Under the pieces are notes generated by a model that worked only from the letters and a program-made list of their open reading frames with translations, was not told where the DNA came from and searched no databases. Shown here one piece after another: positions 20,924 through 32,099 of a DNA stretch of 64,000 nt (position 1 is the stretch's first letter; every line of letters begins with the position of its first letter). The translations under genes were made by a program, and so were the position numbers. The DNA comes from Chiua virens. Lineage: Eukaryota > Basidiomycota > Agaricomycetes > Boletales > Boletaceae. The DNA lies in NCBI GenBank assembly GCA_019787685.1, contig JAHNUO010000001.1:62001-126000 (forward strand), in the 5' to 3' direction.

Positions 20924-21260
20924 TCACCCACATTGTCACCACCACCTTGAGGACACGGTGACGATGCTGACACCAATGTGTGCAACCACACGACAACGGT
21001 GGCAACAACGGCAGCAACAACAACAATGACAATGCCTCACCTACACCGTCACCACCACCTTGAGGATGCAATGTCGGCGTGTGCAACTGCATGACAATGG
21101 CGACAACGCCGATGCCTCACCCACACCATCACCACCAACTTGAGGACGCAGCAACGACGACACCTCACCCACACCATCGCCACCACCTTCAGGACACAGC
21201 AATGATGACAATGCAACAACAACAACGCCGATGGTGCCAATGTGCGCAACCACATGACAA
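20520..21260. repeat. Compound micro/minisatellite with (AAC)n tracts
   Basis: At least six units built on CACCTTGAGGACRCRGTGACRAC and CCTCACCYACACCATC blocks are interspersed with pure (CAA/AAC)n tracts, the longest near 20568-20612 and 20888-20922. Spacing between CACCACCTTGAGGA blocks is about 90-120 bp. It is non-coding; frames through it are artefacts. Confidence 0.85.
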
Positions 21261-22620
21261 CAGCGATGACGAGCGCGGGTACGCCATAGGGATACCCGGC
21301 CAAAAACCCATACCCGTCGTGCGGGTACAGGCCACCATTCTTTTCATGCGTTAGTACTTCACGGGACAGCTGGCTGACAAACCCTACTAGGATGGACAAC
21401 TCAGGCTCCGAGTCCCACTGGCAATAAGATACCCCTGTGCCAATGCTTTATTGTTTGTTATCTCGAGTCTTTTCATCCTTCTTTCTGACTTGTTTTCTTT
21501 TTTTTTTTTTTTTTTCACACCGCCCTGCTGAACTGTTGCTATTTAGCTCACTCCTTTCCTATTTCCCTGTTCCACACAATCCGTCAGATGCCGTCACCAC
21601 CGTTCACTGGCAGGATATTTGTTTTGCTGGGTTTGTCCATATACCCCTTTTTGTTGCTTTCGATCACTTTTACAATGGACTAGTGACTACTTTTAGTTAC
21701 TTTTCACATCTTTATTCTAGTTACGGAAAGCCAACAAAAAGATCTTAAAAGCACCAAAAAGTACGGTAAAAAGAAACAAAAGCTACTCAATGTTTTGCTG
21801 ATGTCCGTAGTTATGACTTCTAATGTGGCTCATCTATTATCATGCATTATAAGGGATGAGAATGTCACGTGCTTGTTATCACCAGGTACAACTAAGATAA
21901 GATTGCCAGCTATATACTGTAATAATGACGTGACACAGATTGTAATGCCATGCTAATGGAACAATGCTTCAATTAACATGACTTACCACAGTACGTGGGA
22001 ATAGGGCACCTTATAATGCTTATGCATGACTGGACATGCAGGCCAAAACTTTCTGTATTCATGAAGAAGAAGGGAGCGAGGAGAAATCAATCGCATCTTC
22101 TGAACATTCAGTGACCCTCAGATTGGGGTGACATAGTCTCCCCCTACACTGTAGGTCTAAAAGCCTTTTTCCCTGAGTGTATTCGCATCAAAAGGGAGTG
22201 TCCAGTGAGAATTCTCAATCGCATCTGGACTGGCTTTATTCAGCACATCCAGCAAGAATATTAATATTCAATCACATTGGATGGTGAATTATCAGGTGTC
22301 CACCAAGAGCAGTCAGTGGCAGGTATATCGCACAGCTGGCCACTCAGGGCTCATAACCTGTTAGAACAGACCAGATCCATAGGACCCAGTTGTCCCAAGG
22401 GCAGAGTCACTACTCTGGTGACTTACCTGATGGTGAAGCTCAAGATGATATTGTGGAGGATGGAGAGAGAGAAGAGTTTATTCTGTATATACAGTAGAAC
22501 ATGTTTATATATCTACTGTAATGCTATGCTGTACCTGTAGTGAGGAGTAATGGTACTGCATTGATGATTGTAACTAATTTTATTGTAGTGCCTAAGGTAC
22601 TACAATAAGTCTATAGTCGT
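21261..22620. other. Intergenic repeat-rich stretch, no gene recognised
   Basis: Contains self-complementary GGGTATCCC/GGGTACGGG-like sequence at 21275-21330, a run of about 20 T near 21500, and a hairpin TTATTGTAGT-9 nt-ACTACAATAA at 22580-22608 just before the LTR fragment. Short frames (21437-21748, 22277-22540) lack recognisable motifs. Confidence 0.5.
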
Positions 22621-23258
22621 TGTGACAATTTCTTTCTTTTCTTTAACTCGTACTACTTCACTTCACTCAATACCTAAGTATCCTCGTACGTTCACCCGTA
22701 CTTCGTTTCCTTTTCATCTTTATGTAACCAGCATCAACATTACCCGCATGCTTACTCTTTTCTTTCACGTCATCATCCGATGGCATCGCTCTTAGTCATT
22801 TCACCTTCATCATCGTCCATTGCCTTCACATCATACAATTCCTCCTTTTCGCCTTTTACCCTTCCGCTCTTCCTGGCCACCCCTTTTAGTAATCGTGCAC
22901 TATCCCTTTTTGGCCCTTGGCCCTTCCGCTCTTCTGGCCTCCCCTTTTGGTTACTTGGTCCATGCACGATTCTTGTAGTATAAATACCTCGCAGCAATAC
23001 TCCTGTACACTAGTCTTGATCTCTGCAATCTAGCTGAGTATCACTGCTCCTCTCAGGAACCCCCCAATCGCTCAACCCTTGACCCTTGACCCTCAACACC
23101 TAGGTACCACCTCGATTACAAGAGGAAGACCCTTGGTCCTTCGGGTATAGATTCCCAACAGGATGCTCTTAGCAACGCCTGAGTTCTAACTTGTCTCCAC
23201 TGTTGGCAACACGCTAACAGCAGTCCTCCTTGAACTCTTATAGCACACCACGTATCAA
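22621..23258 (+). mobile_element. 3'-truncated LTR of the B family, plus orientation
   Basis: Begins TGTGACAATTTCTTTC, matching the TGTTACAATTTCTTGC start of the copy at 1920-2644, and runs colinear through TATAAATA (22979-22986) and CTAGTCTTGATCT (23010-23022) to CCACGTATCAA. The last 80-95 bp of the full LTR are missing; at 23258 the sequence switches to a kinase gene. No target duplication is present, so the junction formed by deletion or recombination after insertion. Confidence 0.85.
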
Positions 23259-24010
23259 ATCGGCGATACAAGCTCATCCACTTTCATCAATCAGGACATT
23301 GGTCTGCCATCAATATAAGTATGAGTGAAAATACAAAGCCAAACAGTGACATACACCAGATATTGCCATGCACGATAGGGCGTACAGGGCATGAATGGAC
23401 TAGGAAATCAGTAGGACATGTCATCAGTCAGTCAGACAATTGACGCATGGCATTGACATTCACAGTACTGTAGTCCTAAGGCAACGTCGTTGATCTGCAG
23501 CACAGACGTCAAAACAAGCCCAACAAGACATTGGGGATGCTCACTATCCCAAATCTCTGTTGTTTGGTCAACTCATTTTTGTGGCTTTCAAGATATGTCC
23601 CTAATGCACCATTCTCGACCCAGGGGCAGACCATAGCTTCAAAAGCACCATAATCAGTGCTTGTCCCGAGCAGTGGTATGACATTTCTGTGCTTGAGTGT
23701 CCGCCAGAGTTCGATTTCCTGATGAAGGTGCTATGTGAGTGAGTCATCTATAACAAGAAATCCACCAATCCATACTAAAACAGACCCTTTTTTTGGATTC
23801 ATTGTCACCCTGTGCCGTGCATTTTTTGATAACCTTGATCACAACCTTGATGGACGATGTGAGTCAAGCACCATGAAAGGAAATGAAATGACGCAACTCG
23901 CATGGTGCTCCCATCAATATTGAGTATACCCCTATAGGCATCGCTGTAACTACCTCCAGAGACCAGATCATTCCCTTCCAGAATGATTTTTCCGGAGAGG
24001 TCAGAAGGAT
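23259..24010 (-). pseudogene. TKL-type protein kinase fragment, truncated by an LTR
   Basis: Reading leftward: LSGKIILEGNDLVSGGSYSD gives the glycine-rich loop; after a probable 52-nt intron, VVIKVIKKC supplies the ATP-binding lysine; then EIELWRTLKHRNVIPLLG (alpha-C glutamate), MVCPWVENGALGTYLESH (hinge and lobe junction) and, after further introns, IVHGNI and TNVLIDESG. The catalytic loop has HGN instead of the usual HGD/HRD, a TGA replaces the residue after SG, and the gene ends in CIADF exactly where the LTR fragment starts, so the DFG motif and the C-lobe are gone. Related kinases are abundant in Agaricomycetes. It cannot be an active kinase. Confidence 0.75.
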
Positions 24011-24669
24011 GGGAATGACTGTCATGTGAGTTAACGACAAACAAACAAGCTCAAAATATAACACTTCACATTCTGCGAATAAAATTCGCATTTTCACTGT
24101 CATTGACCTGTGAGGTTGGACTGGGTGATAGCTAAAACGCCGGGGTTATTAAAAGTCAAATGACTGGAAGACGACATACAATTGTGGCTGGGAGATTCCG
24201 TGAGGGTCTACCAGAAAAAAGAAACTAAACCGAAGATTAGATATTAAGTGAAGGCACAACAGCTATATTGGAAGCACTGACAATGGACTGTTCCTGAGAA
24301 ATATAATTACATCATTGACCAGGTGAGCAGAGCGGCCAAATGGTAACTCACCACGGAATGATAGGAGGAAGGAGAGCCACACATTTCTCTATCCGAATGG
24401 TTGCTTTCTTGGGAGGTGGGCTAGGTAGGCCATGAAGCACTGAAAGAATTGGGAAAACGACATTGACTCACGCTAGGAGTTCGAAGACCACCAACCTTGG
24501 ACTTTTTCTTACGAAGGTACGAAATACTGAGGCGAGGTTTCAATGGACTTTTATTCTCCATACTTTCACCATCACTCTTCTGAAGACTTTTTTGAGAATT
24601 TTTGGAGGCTATACGGCTACTCTGAAAGAAGAGAATCAATATACATCACGACCTAAAGTGAAATAACGC
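24011..24669. other. No confident gene; possible 3' exons of the neighbouring minus-strand gene
   Basis: A basic 72-codon frame at 24421-24639 on the minus strand (SLQKSDGESMENKSPLKPR) lies downstream of the WD40 gene and could be a C-terminal exon of it. The remainder, between this and the kinase fragment, shows nothing recognisable. Confidence 0.35.
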
Positions 24670-27593
24670 TCACAGCATCAGGTGGAGGTGGACCAGTTGG
24701 GGTGGGTTCGGTGGCAAAATGAACTTGGCGAAAGGGGAGATGAAAACCACCTTTCTGTGGTGGCTGATAGGATTATCAATTTGGGCATGGCCGAGAATAA
24801 ATGGATTGAAACGCACTCGAATAGGTTGGAGGGGAATGGGTCCGAAAAGGGCAGGAGCAATGACCCTTAGGTTCCATACACGGACAATCGGATCTCTTGC
24901 TCCACTGACGAGATACTTGTCGCTGGGTGATATGGCAATAGCATGAACATTGACGTCGTGTTGAAGACAGGGAGCAATTTCCTGGAATGTCGTTGCTTTC
25001 CAAAAACGGACGGTCTTATCCCATGAGGCGGTCGCGATAAAATTGGCGCTGTGCGGCAATGCAATTGAGAATATAACGTCATGATGCGCCTTGCATATGG
25101 TTAGCGTTTCGCCGGTGTCGGGGTCAAAGCGCCTAAGAGTGCCGTCGATACACCCAGCCAAGAGGAAGCAACTTTCGGAGGAGGTGGACCACGCAAGCGA
25201 CCATGCTTGCTCAGTGATGGGCAACTTGGCACGTGTAGCAAAGTCCCGGATCTGGATGACCTGGCGGTCACAGATTGCAATCTTCCTTCCATCCGGGGAA
25301 TAGCGGATGCACCACACCGAATCGCTGTGCCGCTTAGATGGCTCCGCGGCGGGTTGAAGTGGGTTTAACGACCACAGGAGTAATGTCCCGTCCCGCGCCC
25401 CGCTCGCCAGCTGGGTCGAGTCTGGAGAGAATGACACCGATTGAACCATACCCGCGTGTCGTTCATCCGACTTTGTGATTTTTCGCGTTTCAAGGTCGAT
25501 TAGCCTGACCCGCCCGTCAGCTCCGCCATAAGCGACCCAACGACGGTCGGGCGACGTGGCGACTGCGCATATAGCCATGGCTTCTTTCAACAATTCGTTA
25601 GTCCAATGGCTGTCTGAAAAGGACCACCGTCGAATTGTCCTGTCCTGGTCAGAGGCACTGATGATGTGGTCATCTGACAAAAAATGCGACGAGCGTCATC
25701 CAGCTTTCGTGCCCTTTCAGCAATGTCAGTGTTCCCCGAGCTTTACTATTGCGGCGTATGAGGTCCGGCACCATGGCCAGTGACTTCATGCGACCTTCGT
25801 GCCCTTTCAGTAACGTCATTTGTTGGCCCCGGGCTTTATTCTCGCAGCGTATGACACCAGGCACCTCCAATGGCTGTTGTTTAGTAAGTACCTCCTCCTT
25901 GATGTGGCCGTCCATATCGAGGGTATCATTGGTATCGACCGCGCTTTGAAGGAAGACGGCTCCTGCGGCGCATCAAAAATTATCATGGTGTAACTGTAGA
26001 GGCACTGACCGTCCTTTAGAGCTACCACATACTGTTTCGACAGCGCGTCCACAATTGAATGTTCATCCGCGAGCTCCCGGGCTTCGAGCTCCCCCTGTCC
26101 CTTGGGATGTGATTGAACTCTTCAGAGGGTAGCAAGAAAACCTGAAGACTCACGCTCTTGAGCAGCGTAGCCCATTGACTATCGTGTGTGATGGCGACTT
26201 TAATCGCGGAAGGTGCCTAGACGCATTGAGTCGCTGACATCTATCTCAGCTCAAAACAATACAAGAACCTTTCGGAGCAAATATCTATTGATGATATCAG
26301 ATGGATGGAATGGCTGGGAGGTTGTCAGTGCTGGAATAAACGGAAACCATTGCAACAGACATCTGATACTCGTGGCATGCTCCGGATCGACACATGTCTG
26401 ATGGTGCACAGCGTGTCCTTGCCCTTTGAGTTGCTGTCGTAGGTATCTGCTGCGTTTCCAGGTGCGTCGTTTTGAGGTTCATCAGATTCTTGCACGTCCA
26501 CAGTATCTGAGAATTCTAATCCCACCCGAAGCCGTTTAACATCCGGGCGGTCTACGCTGACGGCAATACGTTTCCTGCCCAGCGGTTCGTGTCTGACCGC
26601 GATCTTGAACCCGCTAATATAAATTGCCTGGTTTGGCTTTCCAGTGTATATTTGTGGACCAACGCGGCTTTCCGAATGGCGTGTGGCACTCCACCTATGG
26701 CCCCGAACCATGGTCCCTCCCTCCGGCTGCGTGACCTTAAACTGGGCCGGGATATTTCCGGGGTCTTCAGTTTCTTCGAATGCAGCCAGAGCCCACGAAG
26801 GCGACTTGTAAAACCCGGTAATGAGGTAAAGGGAACTATCGGAAATTATGTGTTCGAGATCTTCTTCGACAAATCTGTACCACTCAATCGCATGTTGCTT
26901 CGCATACAGTCCGAATGACCGGATGCGTGGGAGCGAACGCTGGTCGGCTCCCTGTGGGAGGACAAGTAGGGCACCTTCGCTGGATGAGAAGGTGAACCTG
27001 TAGTCGGATCTACGGCATAGAGTAATTGCATGTGAATTACATTTATCATGCAGGATTTTCGCTTTGGAAGACGTACGGTTGGTTTTCAGGAGTGATTTCT
27101 ACCGTTGTGACAGAGGTCGACTTAATAACGTTCCCAGCTGCCTCTGCACCAGGATACGTTGCGATATCCAAAGCTTCATTGAACGAGATTGGCTGGAAAT
27201 TCTTGGGAAGCCACCTGTGTCGATGAAGGTCGTGATCGAGAGGAAGAGTAATGTTGAAGAGGACTTCGAAACAACCTTGGTCAGGGACAACATAACCGAC
27301 GTCTCCGATTTTGAGTCCATGATCCTGGTAATCCTTCGGAAGTTCGGCCTTCAACTCGGGCATCCACAAGGGATATCCACGACGCGAGCAGAGATGCCTG
27401 GCGTACAAATCCTGTGGAGTCTCGTAACGCCGAAGAGAGTGACTCATTGGGAGCCAGACAATGTCAAGTTCGAGGGCTGGAGCAGATTGCTGTACAAGCA
27501 CGACGAGTGGGCGCTGGCCGGCGTGATCGCGCGTAGGATCTTAGCTCCAATATCAGCGCTACTTACAACTTGTTGGAAGTCGGACGAGCGCAT
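24670..27593 (-). CDS. Probable fusion: Agaricomycete-specific domain + WD40 propeller, one frameshift
   Basis: Seven exons can be chained: 27567-27593, 27077-27489, 26394-27009, 26269-26313, 26154-26216, 26010-26094 and 25962 leftward. The first six make a protein family I know from Agaricomycete genomes without a firm name (CSRRGYPLWMPE, GDVGYV, LYLITGFYKSPSWALAAF, FHPSDIINRYLL, VAITHDSQWATLL, ALSKQYVVALKDGA). Members usually end shortly after that last motif, but here exon 7 has no stop and goes on into WD40 repeats: LLKGHEGRM and LLKGHESWM, then about six more blades with GH...WD-like signatures (DRTIRRW, DGRVRLID, DGTLLLW, DGTLRRF, DKTVRFW, DPIVRVW). A run of six A at 25679-25684 shifts the frame between the GHESWMTLVAF and SDDHIISAS parts; one base fewer restores it. 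A 90-bp in-frame tandem duplication (25711 and 25801) made the first two blade starts. It could instead be two adjacent genes. The C-terminal end after RVWNLR is uncertain. Confidence 0.55.
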
Positions 27594-27675
27594 TTGAAGC
27601 GGCTAAGTAGTATGCCTAAATGTGGACTTGTTTACCGTTCTTGAATATCCACCACGTTTGCATTGAATCGACAAC
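27594..27675. promoter_or_regulatory. 82-bp divergent promoter region
   Basis: Only 82 bp separate the predicted ATG of the WD40 fusion gene (minus, 27593) from that of CDC73 (plus, 27676). No TATA box is evident on either strand. A shared, bidirectional promoter is the natural reading if both starts are right. Confidence 0.5.
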
Positions 27676-29316
27676 ATGGATTACACTGGAGACCCTCTCC
27701 TCGCCCTTAGACAAGCCATCAAATCCAAAACACCCATCACATACCTCGCCCAAGGCCAACCTGTCTCGACCCTCCTTGCAGCGACACACCTCTCTCTGGA
27801 CTCCGCATCCCTCCCAAAATCGTCCCCAACTCGCTACACTAAACCAGGCGTCTCCACCTCCTCGTCGGCTGCTGATGTATACACTCTCGAGGCCGTCTAT
27901 CTCGCCTGGCTGTTCCGCGATGCACCCGGTGCCGAATACATGCGACAAGCGCGCGAGAATGGGTTGACCGTCGGGTTCGTGAGCGTGACAGAGCGGAAGA
28001 GCCTCGTGGAGTGGTTGGAGGGCAAGGTCGCAGACTTGGAGCGGATAAGACCGCTGGCGACCGGTAAGTGATTGGTTTTCTGTCTGTCATTCAACTGTCG
28101 TTCACAGCTGCGGTTGTGGACAGAGTCGACGACACCACCTGGTACGCCGCCTCGTCGAGCAGGCACTGTACCTTCAACCACACTCAAACATACATCGCAT
28201 TCACATGGTACCGACACCACGTCGCCTGGAAAACGGCGCTATGTGACCGACGCGCAAGACCTCGAAGTCGTCAAGCGAATAAAACAAAATGAGATCGAGC
28301 TGCGAGACAGAAACACTGTCTTGAGGGGCACAAAACCCAACGCACGTCCCTTCTTCCTTTCGGATCCCCAGGCACTCATTCGATACTTAGAACTTTTCTA
28401 CGGTACACACAAGCTTCACTGACCGCTTGAAAAAGCACCGAGACATCAAACCCGGGAGTGCGTCCGCGTCGGCACCGTCGACTGGTCCACCCATGCAAGC
28501 GCGTAAAGCGAGTACGTCTCCATACTGACACCCTACCTTCCAACTGACTCACCCGTACTCAGAAAACATGTTTCCGATCATCATGATCTCATCATCGCCC
28601 ACCGCATTGATCACGATGCACAATGTCAAGCGGTTCTTGCAAGAAGCAGTGTAAGTCACATCGCGCTTCCTTGTACGGATCATGCTGCTCGCAAGCCTCA
28701 CAATACACCCAGATTCGAACCGTCGACTACCGCACGCGAACGCGCCGCAGCAGCAGGCAATCCCCGCGCCGAAGACCTTCTCCACATCGATCGCCGTCGC
28801 GACCCACCTACTGCGTCCGCGGCTGCCTTTTCCTCCACCGCCTCCACCGCCACTGCCGCTGCACACGGTTCTGCATCCGGCACCGTACAGCGTTACTTCA
28901 TCGTCGACAGCACCGACGCCCTTCAGAAATTTGGGGCAGACGCATGGGAGAGAGTCGTCTGCGTCATGACTACCGGCCAGGCCTGGCAATTCAGGCCGTA
29001 CAAGTGGAACGAACCGCGCACCCTGTTTCATCACGGTGCGTCCTTACCTTCATGACGTGCTCGAGCTCATCGGCGGACAGTCAAGGGGATCTACTTTACA
29101 TGGGCAAACGACCCGCCCAACGCCAGAATCAAGGACTGGAACGTGACCGAACTCAAGGTAGGTTTTTTACTTTCCCCCGCCGGTGATGACTCACTGGCAT
29201 TGGCGCGCCAGATTGATCCCAACCGAAGACACGTCGACAAATCGGTGGTAGCTCACTTTTGGAAAATCATTGACGATTGGACGCTCGCCAACAAACCGTG
29301 GTTGCTCAGGTCATGA
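27676..29316 (+). CDS. CDC73: Cdc73, Paf1 complex subunit (parafibromin orthologue)
   Basis: Cdc73 belongs to the nuclear Paf1 complex, which travels with RNA polymerase II and promotes elongation and histone modification. Seven exons: 27676-28063, 28124-28341, 28391-28511, 28563-28650, 28713-29035, 29081-29157, 29212-29316, giving 439 residues, within the fungal range. The N-terminus MDYTGDPLLALRQAIKSKTP and the central KRRYVTDAQDLEVVKRIKQN and NEIELRDRNTVLRG are hallmark Cdc73 segments; the C-terminal Ras-like domain starts PIIMISSSPTALITMHNVKR and ends IDDWTLANKPWLL. Intron 2 (28342-28390) appears to use a GC donor (AAC|GCACGT), needed to join TKPN to NFSTVHTSFTDRLKKH in frame. The gene converges with eIF2A (253 bp between stops). 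Confidence 0.95.
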
Positions 29317-29569
29317 ACAAGGTGGGTCAAGGAAAGGCTGTAGGTCGTTGGTTTGCGCCTGTTCGTATACATGCTTGTGACATCGTCTTGGGTATTCTAC
29401 TTCCAAATCTTGGTCGTGTCTGTCAGTCGAGTACACCAATCTCAGATTGCTAACGTAAAACAAGAATGCACCGGTAGATTGTGAGATTGTGAGAAACAAG
29501 TGTCACATGCATACTACGACGAGATGGAACGGTAGCAGTACGAAGCGAGCAAAGTCCAGTGTCACAAAG

Positions 29570-31911
29570 TTATCCAGTAACTCCGAGGCTGGCAAGCTCC
29601 TTGCGAATGTCCGCCTCCCCATCCATCTTCTTGAGCTGCGTAGCTTCGAGACGTTCACCTCGTTTCGCCTTCTCCTTGAGTTCCTCGATGGCTTTTAGCT
29701 GTGGTAGAAATGACGTCAGTCGTGAACATGAACGGTCGGGAAATAAGATGACGCCTACCTTCTTATTCAGGTTCCGCGCCTTCTTCGCAGCAGGATCCAG
29801 CTGGTCCGCACCGGGCGTCGGTGGCACGGATGTCGTCGCAGGTTCTGCTGTCGTTTCATCCTTGACACCGTTTGCCGCCCCATTTAGTCCATGTATCTGA
29901 ACATCCAGCGACGGTCTTGCAGAATCACCCCCGACGGGTGTGACCGTACCCGATCCCTCACCCTTCCTTTTGTCCTTCTTTTTCCGTTTCTTGTCTTGTC
30001 CTTGCCCCGGGCCTTGATCACTCGCAGGTGGCGGTGTACGCGGCGCAGCACCGGGTACGTGCCTTCGCCCATTCTGAGACACCCCGTTAGTGGGCATGCT
30101 TCCAGGTGGGTTTGGATTTCGACTGTATCCCCGAGGTGGTGTCGCACTCCCACTCAGCGCACCACTTCCTGCAGGCACCCGTGGCACCCCACCCTCGTCC
30201 TCACGCTTGAAGATAGCCGGTGTGGCAAGTCCCCGCGCGCCAGGGGGTCGATAAGCACCTGCGGGTTTGGTGGCCACCGGCTTAGAGGTATGTGCGGGGA
30301 CACTCGGCGCGGGCTGGGGCGCGGGCGGGATAGTCTGACCAAAAGCGGGTGCTTGGTCGACGGGGGTGGGGCGCCAGCTGGCTTGATAAAGTTCGTCGAT
30401 GGCCTGGACGTGGACTAGCGGGCCGGTCGCGTGCCAGACCTTGATCCCATTGTCGACGCGCAGGCGAGGGGACAGCGTTGCGGTCAAAAGGAAACGTCCG
30501 TCCGGAGACCAGGAGCAGTAGGACGTGTTCGGAGCTTCGATGGTACATACTTTACTCAGCGTGCGTCGGTCAAAGATGTCAATCTTCCCCGCAAGGTTAC
30601 CGAATCCAGCGAGGAAGAGAAGGCGACTCTGAGGATTGAACGAGATGGTGTTGTGTGGCGCTGATCCAAAGTCGTGCAGTGTACGGACGCGTTGGTCAAA
30701 GATCATCGTTTTGGCAGGCATGTCTGTCAAGAAAACACTGAACTAAAAATATCAACGAGTATCGAAAGAAACTTACAGCCGTACACTACTCCAAATTCTT
30801 TACTGTTCGGGCTCCAAGCTACGTCATGGATGGGTCCTTCCTTATCGAGAGCGACGCGACAATCGTAATTTCCGGCTGCGCTGAGAAGATACATGGAAGT
30901 CTCTCCGTAGTAACTCATGTTGGAGTTGTCGACCTCGGTCTGGGTGACGACCAGGGCTTGAGTTCCGAGATCGTTCCATTTGATTTGGGCACGATCGGCC
31001 TTGTAAAAGATCTTTGAACACGTTGGGACACCGGAAAGAGCGAGAAGACCGTAAATCTTGACGCTCGCAGGTGCACCCTGACAACGGCAGTTAGTAAACG
31101 TGTACGATCAGAAACGGTCCTTACGCACTTTTTTCTCCGCAACAAAAACCGCGAGAGATGGATTCAACCCAGGGCTGAGTGATACCATCGAAGCGCCTTC
31201 GACTCTCAGTTTATCAACTACACCTTTTCCCCACTCAGCAGGACGGAAAACCTGCACCTCCTGTGAGACAAGGCGAACGGCATGTGATTCTGAGATGGTG
31301 TACTGAAGATCCCATCCTTCCTGGGACTTTTGAGTGAAGGTGATCAATTCTTCGCCGGTGGAGGCGGAGAAGACGCGGAGGTTTTTGTGCTGTGCGCCGT
31401 CCTCGAGCTTGACTGGAGGCGGGAACGGATATGAAATGGATCATCAAACGATGAGATAAACACGAGGCACAAATGAGGTGGTTTTCGTACGTACCTGGAC
31501 GTTCCCAGGTGGAGATATAGGTTCCGCGGGGGGAGAACTGGAGCTCGATAATATTGGGAATGCTCAGTTCTTGCAACAGCTTGGCGCCCTCTGCCTGGAA
31601 GATTCGCACGCTGGATTGGAGAGGTGTAAACAGGAATCGAAGAACAAGGTAAAGAGACACGAGGCAATACGCACACGCTCGGGAGAGCATAAGCGAAGAG
31701 CCTTCCATCGTTGCTGTAGTGATAAGTGCGAGTTGGAACGTCGGGGCTGAGAAAGCCAGGCAGCGGGATGTAGTCTGGCGTTCCACCGACGAGACCAAGA
31801 CTCTTTTGAGCGCGGACTAGAGTGGACGGATAGCCAGATAAATGATTGATCTGGTAGGTCAAATTACACTGTGGGCTTACACGCATATTGCTGGGAGAGC
31901 TGGGACGCCAT
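29570..31911 (-). CDS. eIF2A: Eukaryotic translation initiation factor 2A
   Basis: eIF2A is a cytosolic WD-repeat protein that binds initiator tRNA/40S subunits in non-canonical initiation. The start MASQLSQQYA (ATG at 31911) is followed by an intron and RAQKSLGLVGGTPDYIPLPG. Propeller segments include YHYSNDGRLFAYALP, IELQFSPRGTYISTWERP, NTISFNPQSRLLFLAGFGNL and APNTSYCSWSPDGRFLLTAT with RLRVDNGIKVWHATG. The C-terminal half has AYRPPGARG, a Lys-rich KKRKKKDKRKGEG stretch and, after a last small intron, KAIEELKEKAKRGERLEATQ ending SLGVTG. Roughly six or seven exons; the exact inner borders were not all fixed. No disabling mutation was seen. It lies head-to-tail with the P450 gene, 188 bp apart. 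Confidence 0.93.
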
Positions 31912-32099
31912 CAGGTTCGAGAAGAGGGGAACGGGGCACAAAAAAGAAGCAAATTAATGCTTCAGAAGGGGCGGACGGGGAGGAGACGAGGGATGAAACT
32001 AGAGAAGCATTTTACATAACTACACTATTACAATATCTAACTCGCTTTAGGGCAGGCGAACTGTTTACAGGTATCGATTCAAACAAGATTATCAGGAGA

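Noticed and set aside
20460..21399. Long frames with runs of Val, Leu or Thr/Gln in the AAC-rich region
   Set aside because: They are produced on several frames at once by the trinucleotide repeats and have no exon or domain support.
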